Part shown: one piece after another, positions 1-10,975 of the stretch | Layout of the letters: each line of letters begins with the position of its first letter | Numbering within the stretch: position 1 is the first letter of the stretch | Source: Rhipidocladum racemiflorum | Taxonomy: Eukaryota; Streptophyta; Magnoliopsida; Poales; Poaceae | Reading direction: 5' to 3' | DNA length: 64,000 bases | Assembly (NCBI GenBank): GCA_036346355.1 | Contig: CM070577.1 | Location: 49,114,309-49,178,308 of the forward strand | Program-made: the position numbers and the translations under genes | Notes under the pieces: generated by a model | What the model was told of the DNA's origin: nothing | The model's database searches: none | The model's input: the letters and a program-made list of their open reading frames with translations, nothing else

Positions 1-1105
1 ACCAAAGGACATAACAGTAAACTCATAATGTCTGTATCTTGACGAGAATGCAGTTTTTGGAATATCTTCTGATCGGATCTTCAACTGGTGGTATCCCGAT
101 CTCAGATCAATCCTGGAGAAAACTCCGGCTCCTCTCAGCTGATCAAACAGATCATCGATCCTGGGTAGCGGGTACTTATTCTTCACGGTTACTTCATTGA
201 GTGCACGGTAGTCAATGCACATCCTGAAACTTCCGTCCTTCTTCTTAACGAACAGAACTGGCGCTCCCCACGGCGACGAACTTGGTCTGATGAATCCTTT
301 CCCCATTAACTCTTCGAGTTGCTTCTTCATTTCTACCAATTCTTCAGTGGACATCCGGTAGGGTCTCTTTGTTATCGGCGCTGTACCAGGTACAAGCTCT
401 ATCACAAACTCTATGTCTCTGTCTGGCGGCATACCAGGTAGATCTTCAGGAAAAACATCTGGATACTCATTCACTACTGAGACATCTTCTATGCTGATTG
501 CCTTGGTACTGTTAACCATCAACTGTCCATCTCTAACGGCGGTAGCTTGAAATTCCACTTTCCTTCCACACGGGCTTTCAACTGAAATAATCCTTCGTCC
601 ACAATCCAATACGGCCTTGTGCTTGGATAACCAATCCATTCCCAAAATAACATCTAAGGTTTGGGCCTCCAACATAATAAGGTTCGCTAGGAACTCTATC
701 CCATCTATTAATATTCTTACCCCAGAACATCCTACTTTCGTTCGGAGTTCGGAACCAGGGGTTTGAACTAAAAGCATGCATTTAAGTCTTGCAATCTCCA
801 AATCATTTTTAGCAGCAAAGCCTTGAGAAACAAACGAATGCGAAGCTCCAGAATCAAACAAAATCAAGGTGCAGTGCGAAGTTAACAAGTAACTTACCCA
901 GTACGACGTCCGTGGCATTTGGGAGTGCATCTGCGGTGACATGGTTGACTCGGCCTCTCACCACGGTCTGGGGTGCTGCTCCTGGCTGTGCTATCCCTCG
1001 GTTTGCTCCTGGCGCTGGCGTCCTGGCTGGTGTAGATCCCAGATTGAAGTGAACTGGGGTCACTCCTGCTATCTTCTTAGGACAACTGTTGGCAAAGTGT
1101 CCTGG
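1..1105 (-). pseudogene. pol: Element A protease and reverse transcriptase (partial)
   Basis: This is the Ty3/gypsy pol region on the minus strand, cut by the window edge just after the RT motif VMSFG. Reading from 1105 down there is the second half of the gag zinc knuckle (PGHFANSC), then a protease core with FDSGASHSF at about 830-865, then an ILGMDWL motif near 630-650. The RT N-terminus includes KKDGSFRMCIDYRALNEV and YPLPRIDDLFDQLRGA (about 130-240). A one-base frameshift lies between about 870 and 885, just before the protease active site. Apart from that the frame is open to the edge. The protein would cleave the polyprotein and copy the element RNA. It belongs to the same unit as the gag upstream but is separated from it by the stop at 1106-1108. 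Confidence 0.85.
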
Positions 1106-2125
1106 CTAGTTGCAGTTGTAGCAGCGTCTCACTGTCCCCTGTTGAGTGCCTGAAGCGGCGTTTCTGGCTGGAGCTGGGGTCTGATAATTCTGTTTAACGG
1201 GTCTTGGTGCTGGTGACGGTATCCTTGTTGCATTCTGCGGCTCGAATCTGAAAAACTGATTTGGCGCAACCCTCAATCGTTGCTGCGCTCCCTGACGCGA
1301 TCCCTGGTGTTGCATCCTTCGCTTCCTGTTGTCATCCAGTTCCTTGCGCTTGTCCTCAAGAATAGGCGCTTTGTTCACCAACTCTTGAAAATCTGGAAAG
1401 GTGTGGGTGATCAGTCCCACCTGTAGTCCTGAGTTAAGTCCCTTCATAAAGGGAGACTGTCTGGCTTTATCTGTCGCTACATCCTCAGGTGCGTAGCGTG
1501 CAAGCTGTGTGAACTTATTCAGGTATTCGGCCACAAGCTGATTACCTTGCTTCAGTGCTCTGAACTCCTCCTTCTTGAGGTCCATAATTCCTTCCGGCAC
1601 ATGATCTTGATTTAAATGCACCGTGAACTCCTCCCAAGTGATGTCCTCGAGGTTCTCTTGCGTGGCACAGAAGTTCTCCCACCATTCGGCGGCTGTCCCT
1701 TCCAACTGATGAGAAGCGTAGAGTACCTTCTCATTTCCCATGCATTGAGCAATGTGTAGCTTCCTCTCAATTGACCTTAACCAATCATCGGCCTTCAACG
1801 GATTGGCATTCCCGGAGAAAGTGGGTGGGTGAGTCCTCATGAACTCTGACAGTCTTGTATTCTGGCGTTGTCCTTGATTGACTTGATTAGCGGTGGCCTG
1901 AGCTGTGACGTGTTGCATCTGTTGCATCATAGCATGTATCAACTGAGTCTGAGTAGCAAGAAAAGCTCCAAAGTTTTGCATGTCAACTGGCGGTGCTGGC
2001 TGGGGTGCAGGTGCTCCATTATTGGGGTTTCCAGCTGGGCGAGAACCACTGCCATTGCCTCCAAGGTTTCCGCGTGTGTTCACCATCTGTCGATTGTTCC
2101 AAGGTTTAGAGATGAGAGAGAACAA
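1106..2125 (-). pseudogene. gag: Element A gag, stopped inside the zinc knuckle
   Basis: This encodes a Ty3/gypsy capsid-nucleocapsid protein. The open frame runs from an ATG at 2125, but the more typical start is MVNTRGN at 2086. The N-terminus is Pro/Asn-rich and followed by a Gln-rich stretch. The capsid part has the usual THPPTFSGNANPLKADDWL and GTAAEWWENF motifs (about residues 110-160), then a basic linker. It ends RCYNCN followed by TAG (1106-1108). The next codons in the same frame read PGHFANSC, so the stop sits inside a C-x2-C-x4-H-x4-C knuckle and replaces its second x4 residue. Without read-through the product lacks an intact RNA-binding knuckle and is cut off from protease-RT. 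Gene identity is certain. Whether the stop is a recent mutation or a suppressed codon cannot be told here. Confidence 0.85.
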
Positions 2126-2347
2126 GAATAGACAAGTAATAGGAAAAACTTATGCGGGGGAAAAGTGTAACTCAAAATCCAACTTTATTATTAAGAATAG
2201 TAATAACTTGGTATGGTTGCTTACAACGCCTAAAGGCCTGCAACACATACTGCACACTCAGCAAACAATGAAAATCCAACGCCTCTAAGGGTGACTCTTA
2301 TTCTATAACGCGACTTGACGAAGGAGTCCTAACAGCAAAACCTATGA

Positions 2348-3151
2348 TCACTCGTCGAGAAAACCTCCACTGCCTCCTTGCGGCGGGTGCGGCGGCATAG
2401 GCGCGAAACAATCGCCATACCCCACAACTGCAGCTGTGGTTGACGACGCGGCGTCTTCCTCTGACTCTGGATCTGGCTGTTGCTGTGGCTGTGGTGCCGG
2501 TGCAGGTGGCGCCTCTTCTGGTTCCTCCTCTGGGTCTGCAGCGTCCAACTCCAACACTGGATCGGGGCCCTGTCCATACAGTGCGGTCTCCAGCTCTGCG
2601 ATCCTTTCCGCAGCATAGGCGACGTACTCACGAGCATTCTCCAAGTGCTTCTTCCTCTCCTCAACTTGTTCGTGAGCCTTCTTCAACTCCTGTACTGTGT
2701 CTTCGATCAGTTCCTCCTGAGCGGCGACAAATCTGGCTAAGTGAGTGACGGTAGCATCCTCATCTTCTATCGGCTTTCGTTGAACTCTGCTGTCTCGGTG
2801 GGGGTTGTGATGGAACACTATGCCTTCCAGCTCCTTGGAGTAAGTGCGGGCGATCTGCTGCATTGCTCGGCGCGACACCTCTTGGATTCCCATCTCAAAG
2901 GTAGACCTCCTAGCGTTGAAGTGGAAAGGGCGACTGAACTTTGTCTTCTCTCGGGCATACACCGTGATCCGGACGTCCCATCCTATGACTTCTCCTGCCT
3001 GCACGAGTGTAGTACCTCGGTAGAGCGGCCTCTCAAAACCTCCAAGAAACTGAAGCATACGCCACAACTCGTCAGCATAGCCTCCTTCACGCTCGGCGTA
3101 GTTGTTCTTCATCATCATCTGCCAAAAGACGCTCGCGTAAGAACGCAACAT
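2348..3151 (-). CDS. Element A extra ORF upstream of gag, unknown function
   Basis: A 267-codon open frame lies between the PBS and gag of element A, on the same strand. I recognise no known domain. The N-terminal half is a globular-looking, aromatic-rich region. Residues about 130-190 are rich in Glu, Lys, Ala and Gln with few breakers and look like a coiled coil. The C-terminus is acidic and Pro/Gln-rich (PEEEPEEAPPAPAPQPQQQP). It ends about 220 bp before the gag start. The length without stops, in an element whose gag and pol are broken, suggests it was under selection. ORFs in this position occur in several large grass Ty3/gypsy families. It is not a standard gag, protease or envelope protein by eye. 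Confidence 0.6.
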   Translation of the reverse strand: MLRSYASVFWQMMMKNNYAEREGGYADELWRMLQFLGGFERPLYRGTTLVQAGEVIGWDVRITVYAREKTKFSRPFHFNARRSTFEMGIQEVSRRAMQQIARTYSKELEGIVFHHNPHRDSRVQRKPIEDEDATVTHLARFVAAQEELIEDTVQELKKAHEQVEERKKHLENAREYVAYAAERIAELETALYGQGPDPVLELDAADPEEEPEEAPPAPAPQPQQQPDPESEEDAASSTTAAVVGYGDCFAPMPPHPPQGGSGGFLDE

Positions 3152-3316
3152 TTTAAAATCAATGTGGGAGACGAAAAGAACTCAGCAAGGGGTATGAACA
3201 AGAAAGAAAGGGGTAAGTCGAGAATTCATTCATTATCTTGGCAAATTTTATCTTTAGAAAATAGGTTTTATCCTTACTACGACCAATCTAACTATGGGTG
3301 AGCCTACAGTCAGTAT

Positions 3317-3329
3317 GGCTCTGATACCA
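3317..3329 (-). other. Element A primer-binding site
   Basis: On the minus strand this reads TGGTATCAGAGCC, the standard initiator-Met tRNA primer-binding site of plant LTR retrotransposons. It lies four bases after the LTR 3' end (CCCGACA), which fixes the LTR boundary and the strand. Confidence 0.9.
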
Positions 3330-3333
3330 CCTC

Positions 3334-5008
3334 TGTCGGGACCCGAATTTGCAAATCCAGACCCTTTGTGTATTCAGCACTAGTCCAGGAACGTGCTAGT
3401 GCACACAGTCTCAACATTGGTAAATATCACAATCATACTCAACGAATAATAAAGTACTTAAATAGTTGGCCAAACTGGTTGCTTGACCGTATGGTCAAGT
3501 TACAAATATACGCCTCGCAGGGCGAAACTTATTAAAAGAGAAATAACTGCAGCGGAAAATAAGATAACTTCGTGGCGCCATCCAGTATACCACAGGCAAC
3601 TGACTGGGCTCGCTCCCTAGCTAGACGGTTCCTCTGGAAGCTCCTCCTCCAAAGCTGGTGTAGATTCTTCTTCAACTGGTGTTGTATTGCGGCAAGGGTG
3701 AGTACTTGGTACTCAGCAAGTCATGCACAGAATGCAGCTAATATACTACATGCATGGCTTAATACAAAGGAGTGGCTCAGGGTATATTTGCAGTAGAACA
3801 GCATTTGACAAGTAACATAAATAGATTCGAAAGCAGTAGAAACAAGTATAAGACTAATAACTTTTTTCGGAGTTTACTAAACAACTTTTCCACTCCTATT
3901 CCACATTTTCGTCAACATCATTATTAACCAAACCCAACCTTTCAAGACCAAGTTATTTTCATGAAAGTCTAACCCTTGACTGTAATTCCCGAGCGATGTC
4001 CAATACCGCGGACACGGCTATTCAAATAGATTTTACACTCTGCAGAGGTTATGCACTTTTCCCACAAGATACAGTCAAACACCACAAAGGCGAGTTTCCG
4101 TAACAAAGTCTTTCGGAAACATCTAACAGTACAAGTGGTCCTCTCCGGTGTTGCACACTAACCCTTCCCTTAGCGAAGGCGAAGTTTAGGCCAAACCACC
4201 GTTAGATGGGTACCTGGCCGTAGCCCCGGTACGCTCCCCCGTACAACTACACAAAGGGTGTAGTTGACAACCTGAGGTCCCACAGGTACGTTGTTAGCAA
4301 CTGAATCAACTAGGTCCGTCCCATTACAGACATGTGGTTGCACGCTTGACTCAGTTCAAAGGCTTGCAAGGTTAAGTCCTTAGGGTGACCAGCGCAAGAC
4401 TACCCGAAGAACCAAACCAACGTTCCCGGTGCCACAACTGGCCCACCCGATCATTCTTGCCACATGCCCCGGTCAAAAGCTATTTATCAAACCCCAGTTG
4501 ATTACCATGCACCACGTGCCATCAACATCACATGATACCTTTCCTAAACAGGTTCAATATATCATTACGTCAATATTAACATTTGATTGTCCAAAAATCA
4601 TGCCATGAGCACGTAGCAGGTCTAAGCAATATACTACAACGATCTAAAATCCCATGTTGGCAATTTAGTAATGTCCAACTATTTAATCCTCAACTAGGGT
4701 GACAAGGGGGTCATGGCACATATTTAATTAACCAAGGGGTCATACAACAATTTGGCATTTATCTAATTTCCCATATTTAAATAAAGTATTTTCTAATTAA
4801 ACTAGCATGCAATACATTGAATCAAAATAGATTTCAAAATGGGATCAACATGGTCAAAGCACAACTTGCCTTCAAAAAGTACTTGCTCTTGGTCCTGAGC
4901 TGGCTCCTGGGTCAACACTTCTCCTTCGAAGCCTTCGGGCACTTCAACGTCTACTCGTAAAGCGTGCAATTAGCAACAAATAAATAAACAGTAGACAAAA
5001 AGTAGTAG
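3334..5008 (-). repeat. Element A 5' LTR, truncated
   Basis: The plus strand begins TGTCGGGACCCG, which matches the reverse complement of the solo LTR end at 50330-50340 (CGGGTCCCAACA). Similarity continues through a conserved block (GGCAAGGGTGAGTAC near 3695) and a block at 4860-4990 that matches 48590-48720 in reverse. The LTR stops abruptly near 5008, where sequence belonging to element B1 starts. The missing part would be the distal end of the LTR. Confidence 0.75.
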
Positions 5009-7588
5009 GCCCTTACTATGAACCAAAAAGAGGTGACCGAAACCCTTCGGCACCACAACCCCACTTTATCACCACCACAAGAACAATTCAATCATTTATC
5101 TCATAGACATAGCAACAAGCTTTATCAAATGAAGCATTCAACATCAAAGCTTAAATACAACATTTAAGCGTAAAGAAACGATACCCATACTCTTTCCTAC
5201 TGTGCATCCAGTGTGTGTCAAATTTTAGATTAGTTATACCACTTTTGCAAGTTTTAATGTTGCTATCCTATGACAAAATTTTAGTTAAGACCTAAGCCAT
5301 GTTTCTAAGTTATTCCACATCACATTTTAGTTGTACCCTATAGCATGACACTAAAAATACACATTCCAAGGACCTACAGCCCGCTCTGACACCAACTGTA
5401 ACACCCCGGCATCTAATATGCCTGAATGCTACCAAACATAAGCTAAACAACATCTAAAAACCACAATTAAACATAAATTCTAGCAAATTCCAGCAAAGGC
5501 GCACATGCTAAAAACCGAGATTTCGGCAGCATCTCCTTTGTTTTATCATGATTTGAACGTTAGCAATATCATAGCAAAATATTTCATATCATAAGACATC
5601 TAAAGCAGCAATATATTATGGATAAAACATCATCATAAACCAATTCAACCAAATTCAACCACACCAACATCTATAGCTAAGTAATGAGGATCAACAACAC
5701 ACTAAAATTATTCCATACACCTAGTTCATGGCACGCTTATTATGTTCATGACTCAAAGTGGGTGAAAGTGACTGGAACTACGTGAAGATGTGTAGCTATT
5801 GCCCCTTCCCACATGTCGGTGCCATGGTACCTAAAAAAAGATAAACAACATAAACACAAGCGTGAGTTCAAAACTCAGCAAGCATATTGCAATGGTACAA
5901 CAAGAACAATTACATAGCAATAATATCTCACATCATTTAAACCATCTCATTCATGATCACATATCATTATCATCATCATTATGTATGCAATGCAATGCGA
6001 TGCTCATGTCTCCGTGGAAACTCATACCGGTATGGTTGAGTACACACCCGTCGGTGTGCACCCTCTCCCCCCTTCCATCCCGAAGATGGAGGGTGCCTAC
6101 TCCTCGCTTCCGTTCACCACGGTGAATGGAATCACGATGTAGGACTTACTCATTGGCTCTCCGGATTAGTCATAACTTTCTCACCGACCTTCCCGGACCA
6201 GTTATGACTTTCTCACCGCCCGGGCCATGTAATCATGCCATGTATGCAAATATGCCACATCATAATCAACTTGTACATTAACACATGGCATCATAACATG
6301 ATAAACATACTCATCATATCAATGGCAATCATTAAAGCATGGCAAGTGATCATCACATATAATCAATCTCATCTAGTCTCAACTAGCAACCTACAAATCG
6401 CTATCCATTACAATACACTTGTCTCAACCACGGGCGACGGATTGGCGAGAAGTAGTAGGCCCTCCCGGGGTCACACCACCTGCACAAAGGGACCACACAC
6501 TCACAATCAAGCCCACAATACAGTACGCAAACCCTCATCTACCCCGACATTGCCAACTACTCGCAAAACCCGAAAACAGCAGTTCTGTCCCGTCGGGACA
6601 GAAGCCTTCCAAAAGGCATAACTCGGCTTCTAAGACTCCGAATCAATTAAAACAGTACATCCTCGCGTAGCTTAGGAAATTTCCCAACTTTTTCTAGGTA
6701 TAGGGAAAGACTGATTCGGACTCTAATGTTGTTTAATCTACAAAATACCGTGATCTGTTCCAATCACGTTACAGATTTTAACACGCTCGGTAAAACAGCC
6801 ATAACTTTCAAACGGCTGGGCGGAATTGGACGTTCTTTATATCCACTGAAAGATAATGAAATGATCTACAACTTCTTCAACATATGTACGACCAAAATCT
6901 GACGTTAAATTGGCGAAAACCTAAGTCCTAGGTCGACTACTCATGCTGCCCGAAACAGAGAACGTGGCAACTTCTAGATTTCATCTAATCTACTCAAATC
7001 CAGCACCACCAATTGATCTAAAAACTTGATAAACACCCTTATAACAGTACCTAGACCAACCCCAAGTATTCCCATGGCCATACCTTTGCCCAACGCACGA
7101 AAACCGAATGGATCTCCTCCCGGTTCGCTCCTCGCTCCAACGGATGGATCCTCGAGGTGCAGGGGTGGGGAGGCTACCCTAGGGCAGCAAGGGGGTGGAG
7201 GAGAGGTGGTGGAGAGGTGGTGGAGGCAAGGGGCAAAGGGAGAGGGGGCGCACGGCCAAAGAGGAGAGGGAGGGCGGCTAGGGCGCAATGGGGGGGGGAA
7301 GTGGGCGCACAAGGGGAGGGGTGGGGAGCATAAGGGGCAGGGGGAGCCCCTTTTACCAGCCCCAAACAGGTTTCCTAGTCCTAAATGGACTCATACTCCA
7401 TCCCACTAAAGCCCACAACTCCTTCTTTTGGGCCCAAACTCCCCCGGAAAGGCCCAAAACCCCGGAAACGGCCCGGAAACGCGATTAAACCTCATAGCGT
7501 ATGGTTTTAACCTCCAATACCATATTCAATAAAGTTTTTGACCTTAACATTCACATTAAATAATGTCACACCATTCCGTAGTGTCACA
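5009..7588 (-). mobile_element. Element B1: LTR plus short leader of a B-family retrotransposon
   Basis: A 5' LTR (5397-7588) is preceded on the plus strand by about 390 bp of internal leader (5009-5396). The leader matches the same part of B2 (about 14735-15127) closely. The rest of the internal region and the other LTR are missing, so B1 is a truncated copy. The PBS at 5383-5396 reads, on the minus strand, GTTGGTGTCAGAGC, with one change from the usual TGGTATCAGAGC. The GC-rich stretches in the LTR (7120-7480) contain long open frames on both strands. These are compositional and not genes. Confidence 0.8.
5397..7588 (-). repeat. B1 LTR (2192 bp)
   Basis: The plus strand begins TGTAACACCCCGG and ends GTAGTGTCACA, giving TG...CA ends. 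It aligns by eye with the LTRs of B2 over most of its length, including the block around 6040-6200 and the GC-rich block at 7130-7480. B2 LTRs carry about 105 bp more at the distal end, which looks like a diverged tandem copy of the last part of this LTR. Confidence 0.8.
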
Positions 7589-8637
7589 ATAATAGTCCAA
7601 AGTACTAGTCAAGATGTTGGACCTAGCCTAGAACCTAGACGTAGCTCAAGCAAGCAATTGGACAACACCATGAATTAGAACTCAAAAGAATGCAATTCTA
7701 AAATTGTTCATTTCTCTATTTTTTTTCTTTTTCTCCGATTTTTTTAAAATTCAGTCTAGCTTTTGATTTTTGCACTTGCCTTTTCCTTTTTCTATTTTTT
7801 GTGTGGCTCTTCTTTGCACCTTTGCCTTTTATTTTTTTTTTTCTTTTTTTTTCTAAATTAAACCCTCACAATTGAGCACAGTATAAAAATGTGGACTAGA
7901 AACAAGAATTACACAAGGTATAATGAAAACAAACTCAAACTTGACACTGAGTGATCAGTGAAAATGGGTACTGAAAATTTGGAGGCCTAAAACTTGGTCT
8001 TATTTCATATGCTTATTTCATATGTGTCTCATCATCCTCTGAGTACAAGACTAAAGGCATGTGCTTATTTCATATGTGTCTCATCGTCCTCTTCTATTTG
8101 AGTACTCGTGCATTGAAAATGGACTTGGCAAAGTGGAGAATGACTCGTCTTGGACTCAAATCAATTAGTGCGACCCTCGGATAGGGGAAGAACAAACCCT
8201 AATGGTGCTTAGCAACAGCGGCTGTGGTCGAAAAATGGCGACGACTAGCAGCAAGCAAAACTAGACCAAGACTGGCACATAGGAACTAGCAACTCGACAC
8301 AACGATGGGCGAAAATACAAGGGCACTCAGCCCAAGAGCAATCAGCTGAGAGCTCTCCTCAGGTCTCTGCTACGGGTCAAGTAAAATTACTTCCACTGAG
8401 CCAACTTTTGAAAGACCATGTGGAGGTCTATCTATTTTTATGATGAGTAATTGGCTATATTTTGAGCCTATGTTGCTCAAGTTTTAGTTTGATTTGAATT
8501 AGATTTGAATTTAAAGCAATTTGGTTTGCTGTTAGTGCAGACGGGACTACCAACTTTTGTGAAGCAGTAGTTATTTTCCATAACAAAATATTTGATAATG
8601 CTATTGATTAATATTTTGTTGAGCAATGCTATGTGAC
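7589..8637. other. Non-coding DNA, older flank of B2
   Basis: No gene is supported here. There are poly-T-rich runs at about 7715-7855 and a short repeat (TTATTTCATATG near 8000 and 8063). The sequence resumes at 16719 after element B2 and its target duplication, so it was once continuous with 16719-18121. It may be part of a decayed LTR element. Confidence 0.5.
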
Positions 8638-8642
8638 AGTTT
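8638..8642. repeat. B2 target site duplication, left (AGTTT)
   Basis: AGTTT immediately precedes the B2 LTR and is repeated at 16714-16718 immediately after the other LTR. Confidence 0.9.
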
Positions 8643-10959
8643 TGTAACACCCCGACATTTAATATGCCTAAATGCTACCAAACATAAGCTAAACAACATC
8701 TAAATACCACAATTAAACATAAATTCCAGCAAAGGCGCACATGCTAAAAACCAAGATTTCGGCAGCATCTCCTTTGTTTTAACATGAATTAACACAATAT
8801 CAATATCATGGCAAGATATGTCATAGCACACGACAAATAAAACATCAACATAAATGGATATATCATCAAATTACGTCAATAAAAGCATGCTCAACCACTT
8901 CATAAGCTATAACCAAGCAAATAAGGAATCACAAGCATGCTAAATTAAACCCTACATTAAGTTTATGGCACAACTCTTAATATCATGTCTCCAAGTGATT
9001 AATTATGGACTATGATGGTGGAGCTACGTGTAGAAGTGTAGCTAGACCCCTTTTTCCCGCATGCCGATCTCAAAGTACCTAAAAACAACATAAAACACAA
9101 GCGTGAGTTCGAAAACTCAGCAAGCATATTGTAATGGACAACAAGATCATTTACAAGACAAAAATACCTTACATCACATAAAACATCTCATACTTGAGCA
9201 CATAACAACATCATCATCATTAAATATGTATTGCAATGCAATGCAATGCAATGTTATGCTCATATCTCCTTGGAAACTCATACCGGTATGGTTGAGTACA
9301 CACCCGTCGGTGTGCACCCTCTCCCCCCTTCCATCCCGAAGATGGAGGGTGCCTACTCCTCGCTTCCACAACCCACGGTAGATGGAATCACGATGTAGGA
9401 CTTACTCTAATGGCTCTCCGGATTAGTCATAACTTTCTCACCGACCTTCCCGGATTATTTAATGACTTTCTCACCGCCCGGGCCATGTAACATGTCATGC
9501 ATGCAACTATGCCAATTATCATATTTCACATGTACATAAACATATGGCAACTCATCATGACAAATATACACACATGGCATCGAACCATGATAATCATACT
9601 CAATATTTCATTGGAAAACGGCAAGCATGGCAAATGAGCATAGCAAGTGTTCAATCTTTCACCCAATATCAACAAACAACCTACAATCCGCTATACATTA
9701 CAACACACTTGCCTCAACCGCGGGCGACGGATTTGTGGGACGTAGGGCACTCGGTGTCACACCACCTGCACATAGGCATCACACACTCACAATAATGCCC
9801 GCAAAACAGTACACAAATCCCCATCTTACCCGACATTGCCCACTACTTGCAAACCTAAAAACAGAGGTTCTGTCCCGGCGGGACAGCAGCCTTGCAAAGG
9901 CCATAACTTGAGTTCTGGGACTCCAAATCGATTAAACGAGTACACCATCGCGAAGCTTAGGAAATTTCCTACCTTTTTCTAGTTATACGGAAAGACTGAT
10001 TCGGACTCTAAAATTGTTTAATCTACAGATTACTACGATCTGTTCCAATCGCGTCACAGATTTTAACACGCTCGGTAAAACGGCCATAACTTTCAAACGG
10101 CTGATCGGATTTTAACGTGCTTTATGTCCACGGAAATATAATTAAATTATCTACAACTTCTATTAAGTCCGTACGGACAGATTCGGATTCTAAATCGACG
10201 AAAACTCGAACCCTAGCTCGACTGCTCAATCTGCCCGAAAACAGAAACGTGGCAACATCTAGATCTAACCCAAATTACTCAAATCCAGCACCACCAATTG
10301 ATCTAAAAACTTGATAAACTCCCTAATAACAGTACCTAGCTCATCCCCGAGGAGCCCCATGATCATACCTTTGCCCGACGCACGAAAACTCCAATCGATC
10401 TCCTCGCTCCTCGCTCCTCGCTCCTCGGATGGATCCATGAGGATGCAGGGGTGGAGAGGTCACCCTAGGGCAGCAAGGGGGGTGGAGGAGAGGTGGTGTG
10501 CAATGGGGAGCAATGGGGGCGCCATGGGGGCAAGTGATGGGGCGGCTAGGAGGTGGAGGGAGGAGGAAAGGTGGCGGCTAGGGTTAGGGGCGCATGGGGC
10601 AGGGGTGGACGTCCCAAGGGCTGGTGGGGAGCCCTTTTACCAGCCCCCACACCCAAACCTAGTCCGTTACGGAGACCTACTCCATCCCACCAAAGCCCAC
10701 CAAGGCCCAAACTCCCCCGGGAAGGCCCAAAAGCCCGGAAACGGCCCGGAAAAGCTATTAACCTCCATAACCTATAGTTTTAACCTTAATTCCACATCTC
10801 ATAATGTTATTAACCTTATCATGCACGTTAAATAAGGTTACGACACTCCGTAGTGTCACAACGCTTCAAAAGGCCCAAAAACGCGAGTAAACCTCAAGCC
10901 GTAAGATTTTCTTCTCTAATTTCGCAATTTGTAATGTCACACCAAAACGTAGTGTCACA
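8643..10959 (-). repeat. B2 3' LTR (2317 bp)
   Basis: TG...CA ends (TGTAACACCCC to AGTGTCACA). It lies next to a polypurine tract on the minus strand, so it is the 3' LTR. It contains an (AATGC)n-like run near 9235 and a GC-rich block at 10430-10750. Confidence 0.88.
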
Positions 10960-10975
10960 TTCTTCCCCCCTTCAA
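10960..10975 (-). other. B2 polypurine tract
   Basis: On plus this is TTCTTCCCCCCTTCAA, so the minus strand shows a purine run ending exactly where the 3' LTR starts (TGTGACACTACG). This is the usual primer for second-strand synthesis. Confidence 0.8.

Larger units (their letters stand above)
1..5008 (-). mobile_element. Element A: Ty3/gypsy retrotransposon, 5' part
   Basis: Reading on the minus strand the order is truncated 5' LTR (3334-5008), primer-binding site (3317-3329), an extra ORF (3151-2348), gag (about 2086-1106), protease, and reverse transcriptase running off the window edge. The order LTR-PBS-gag-protease-RT is that of Ty3/gypsy elements. The LTR is related to the 3.5-kb solo LTR at 46879-50340, which begins and ends with similar sequence in the opposite orientation. 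The LTR is cut at about 5008, where element B1 sequence starts. The 3' LTR, if present, lies outside the window. Confidence 0.85.

Noticed and set aside
6974..7488. Pro-rich and Gly-rich frames inside the B1 LTR
   Set aside because: They are in the GC-rich part of an LTR, overlap on both strands, and the matching part of B2 does not keep the frames.
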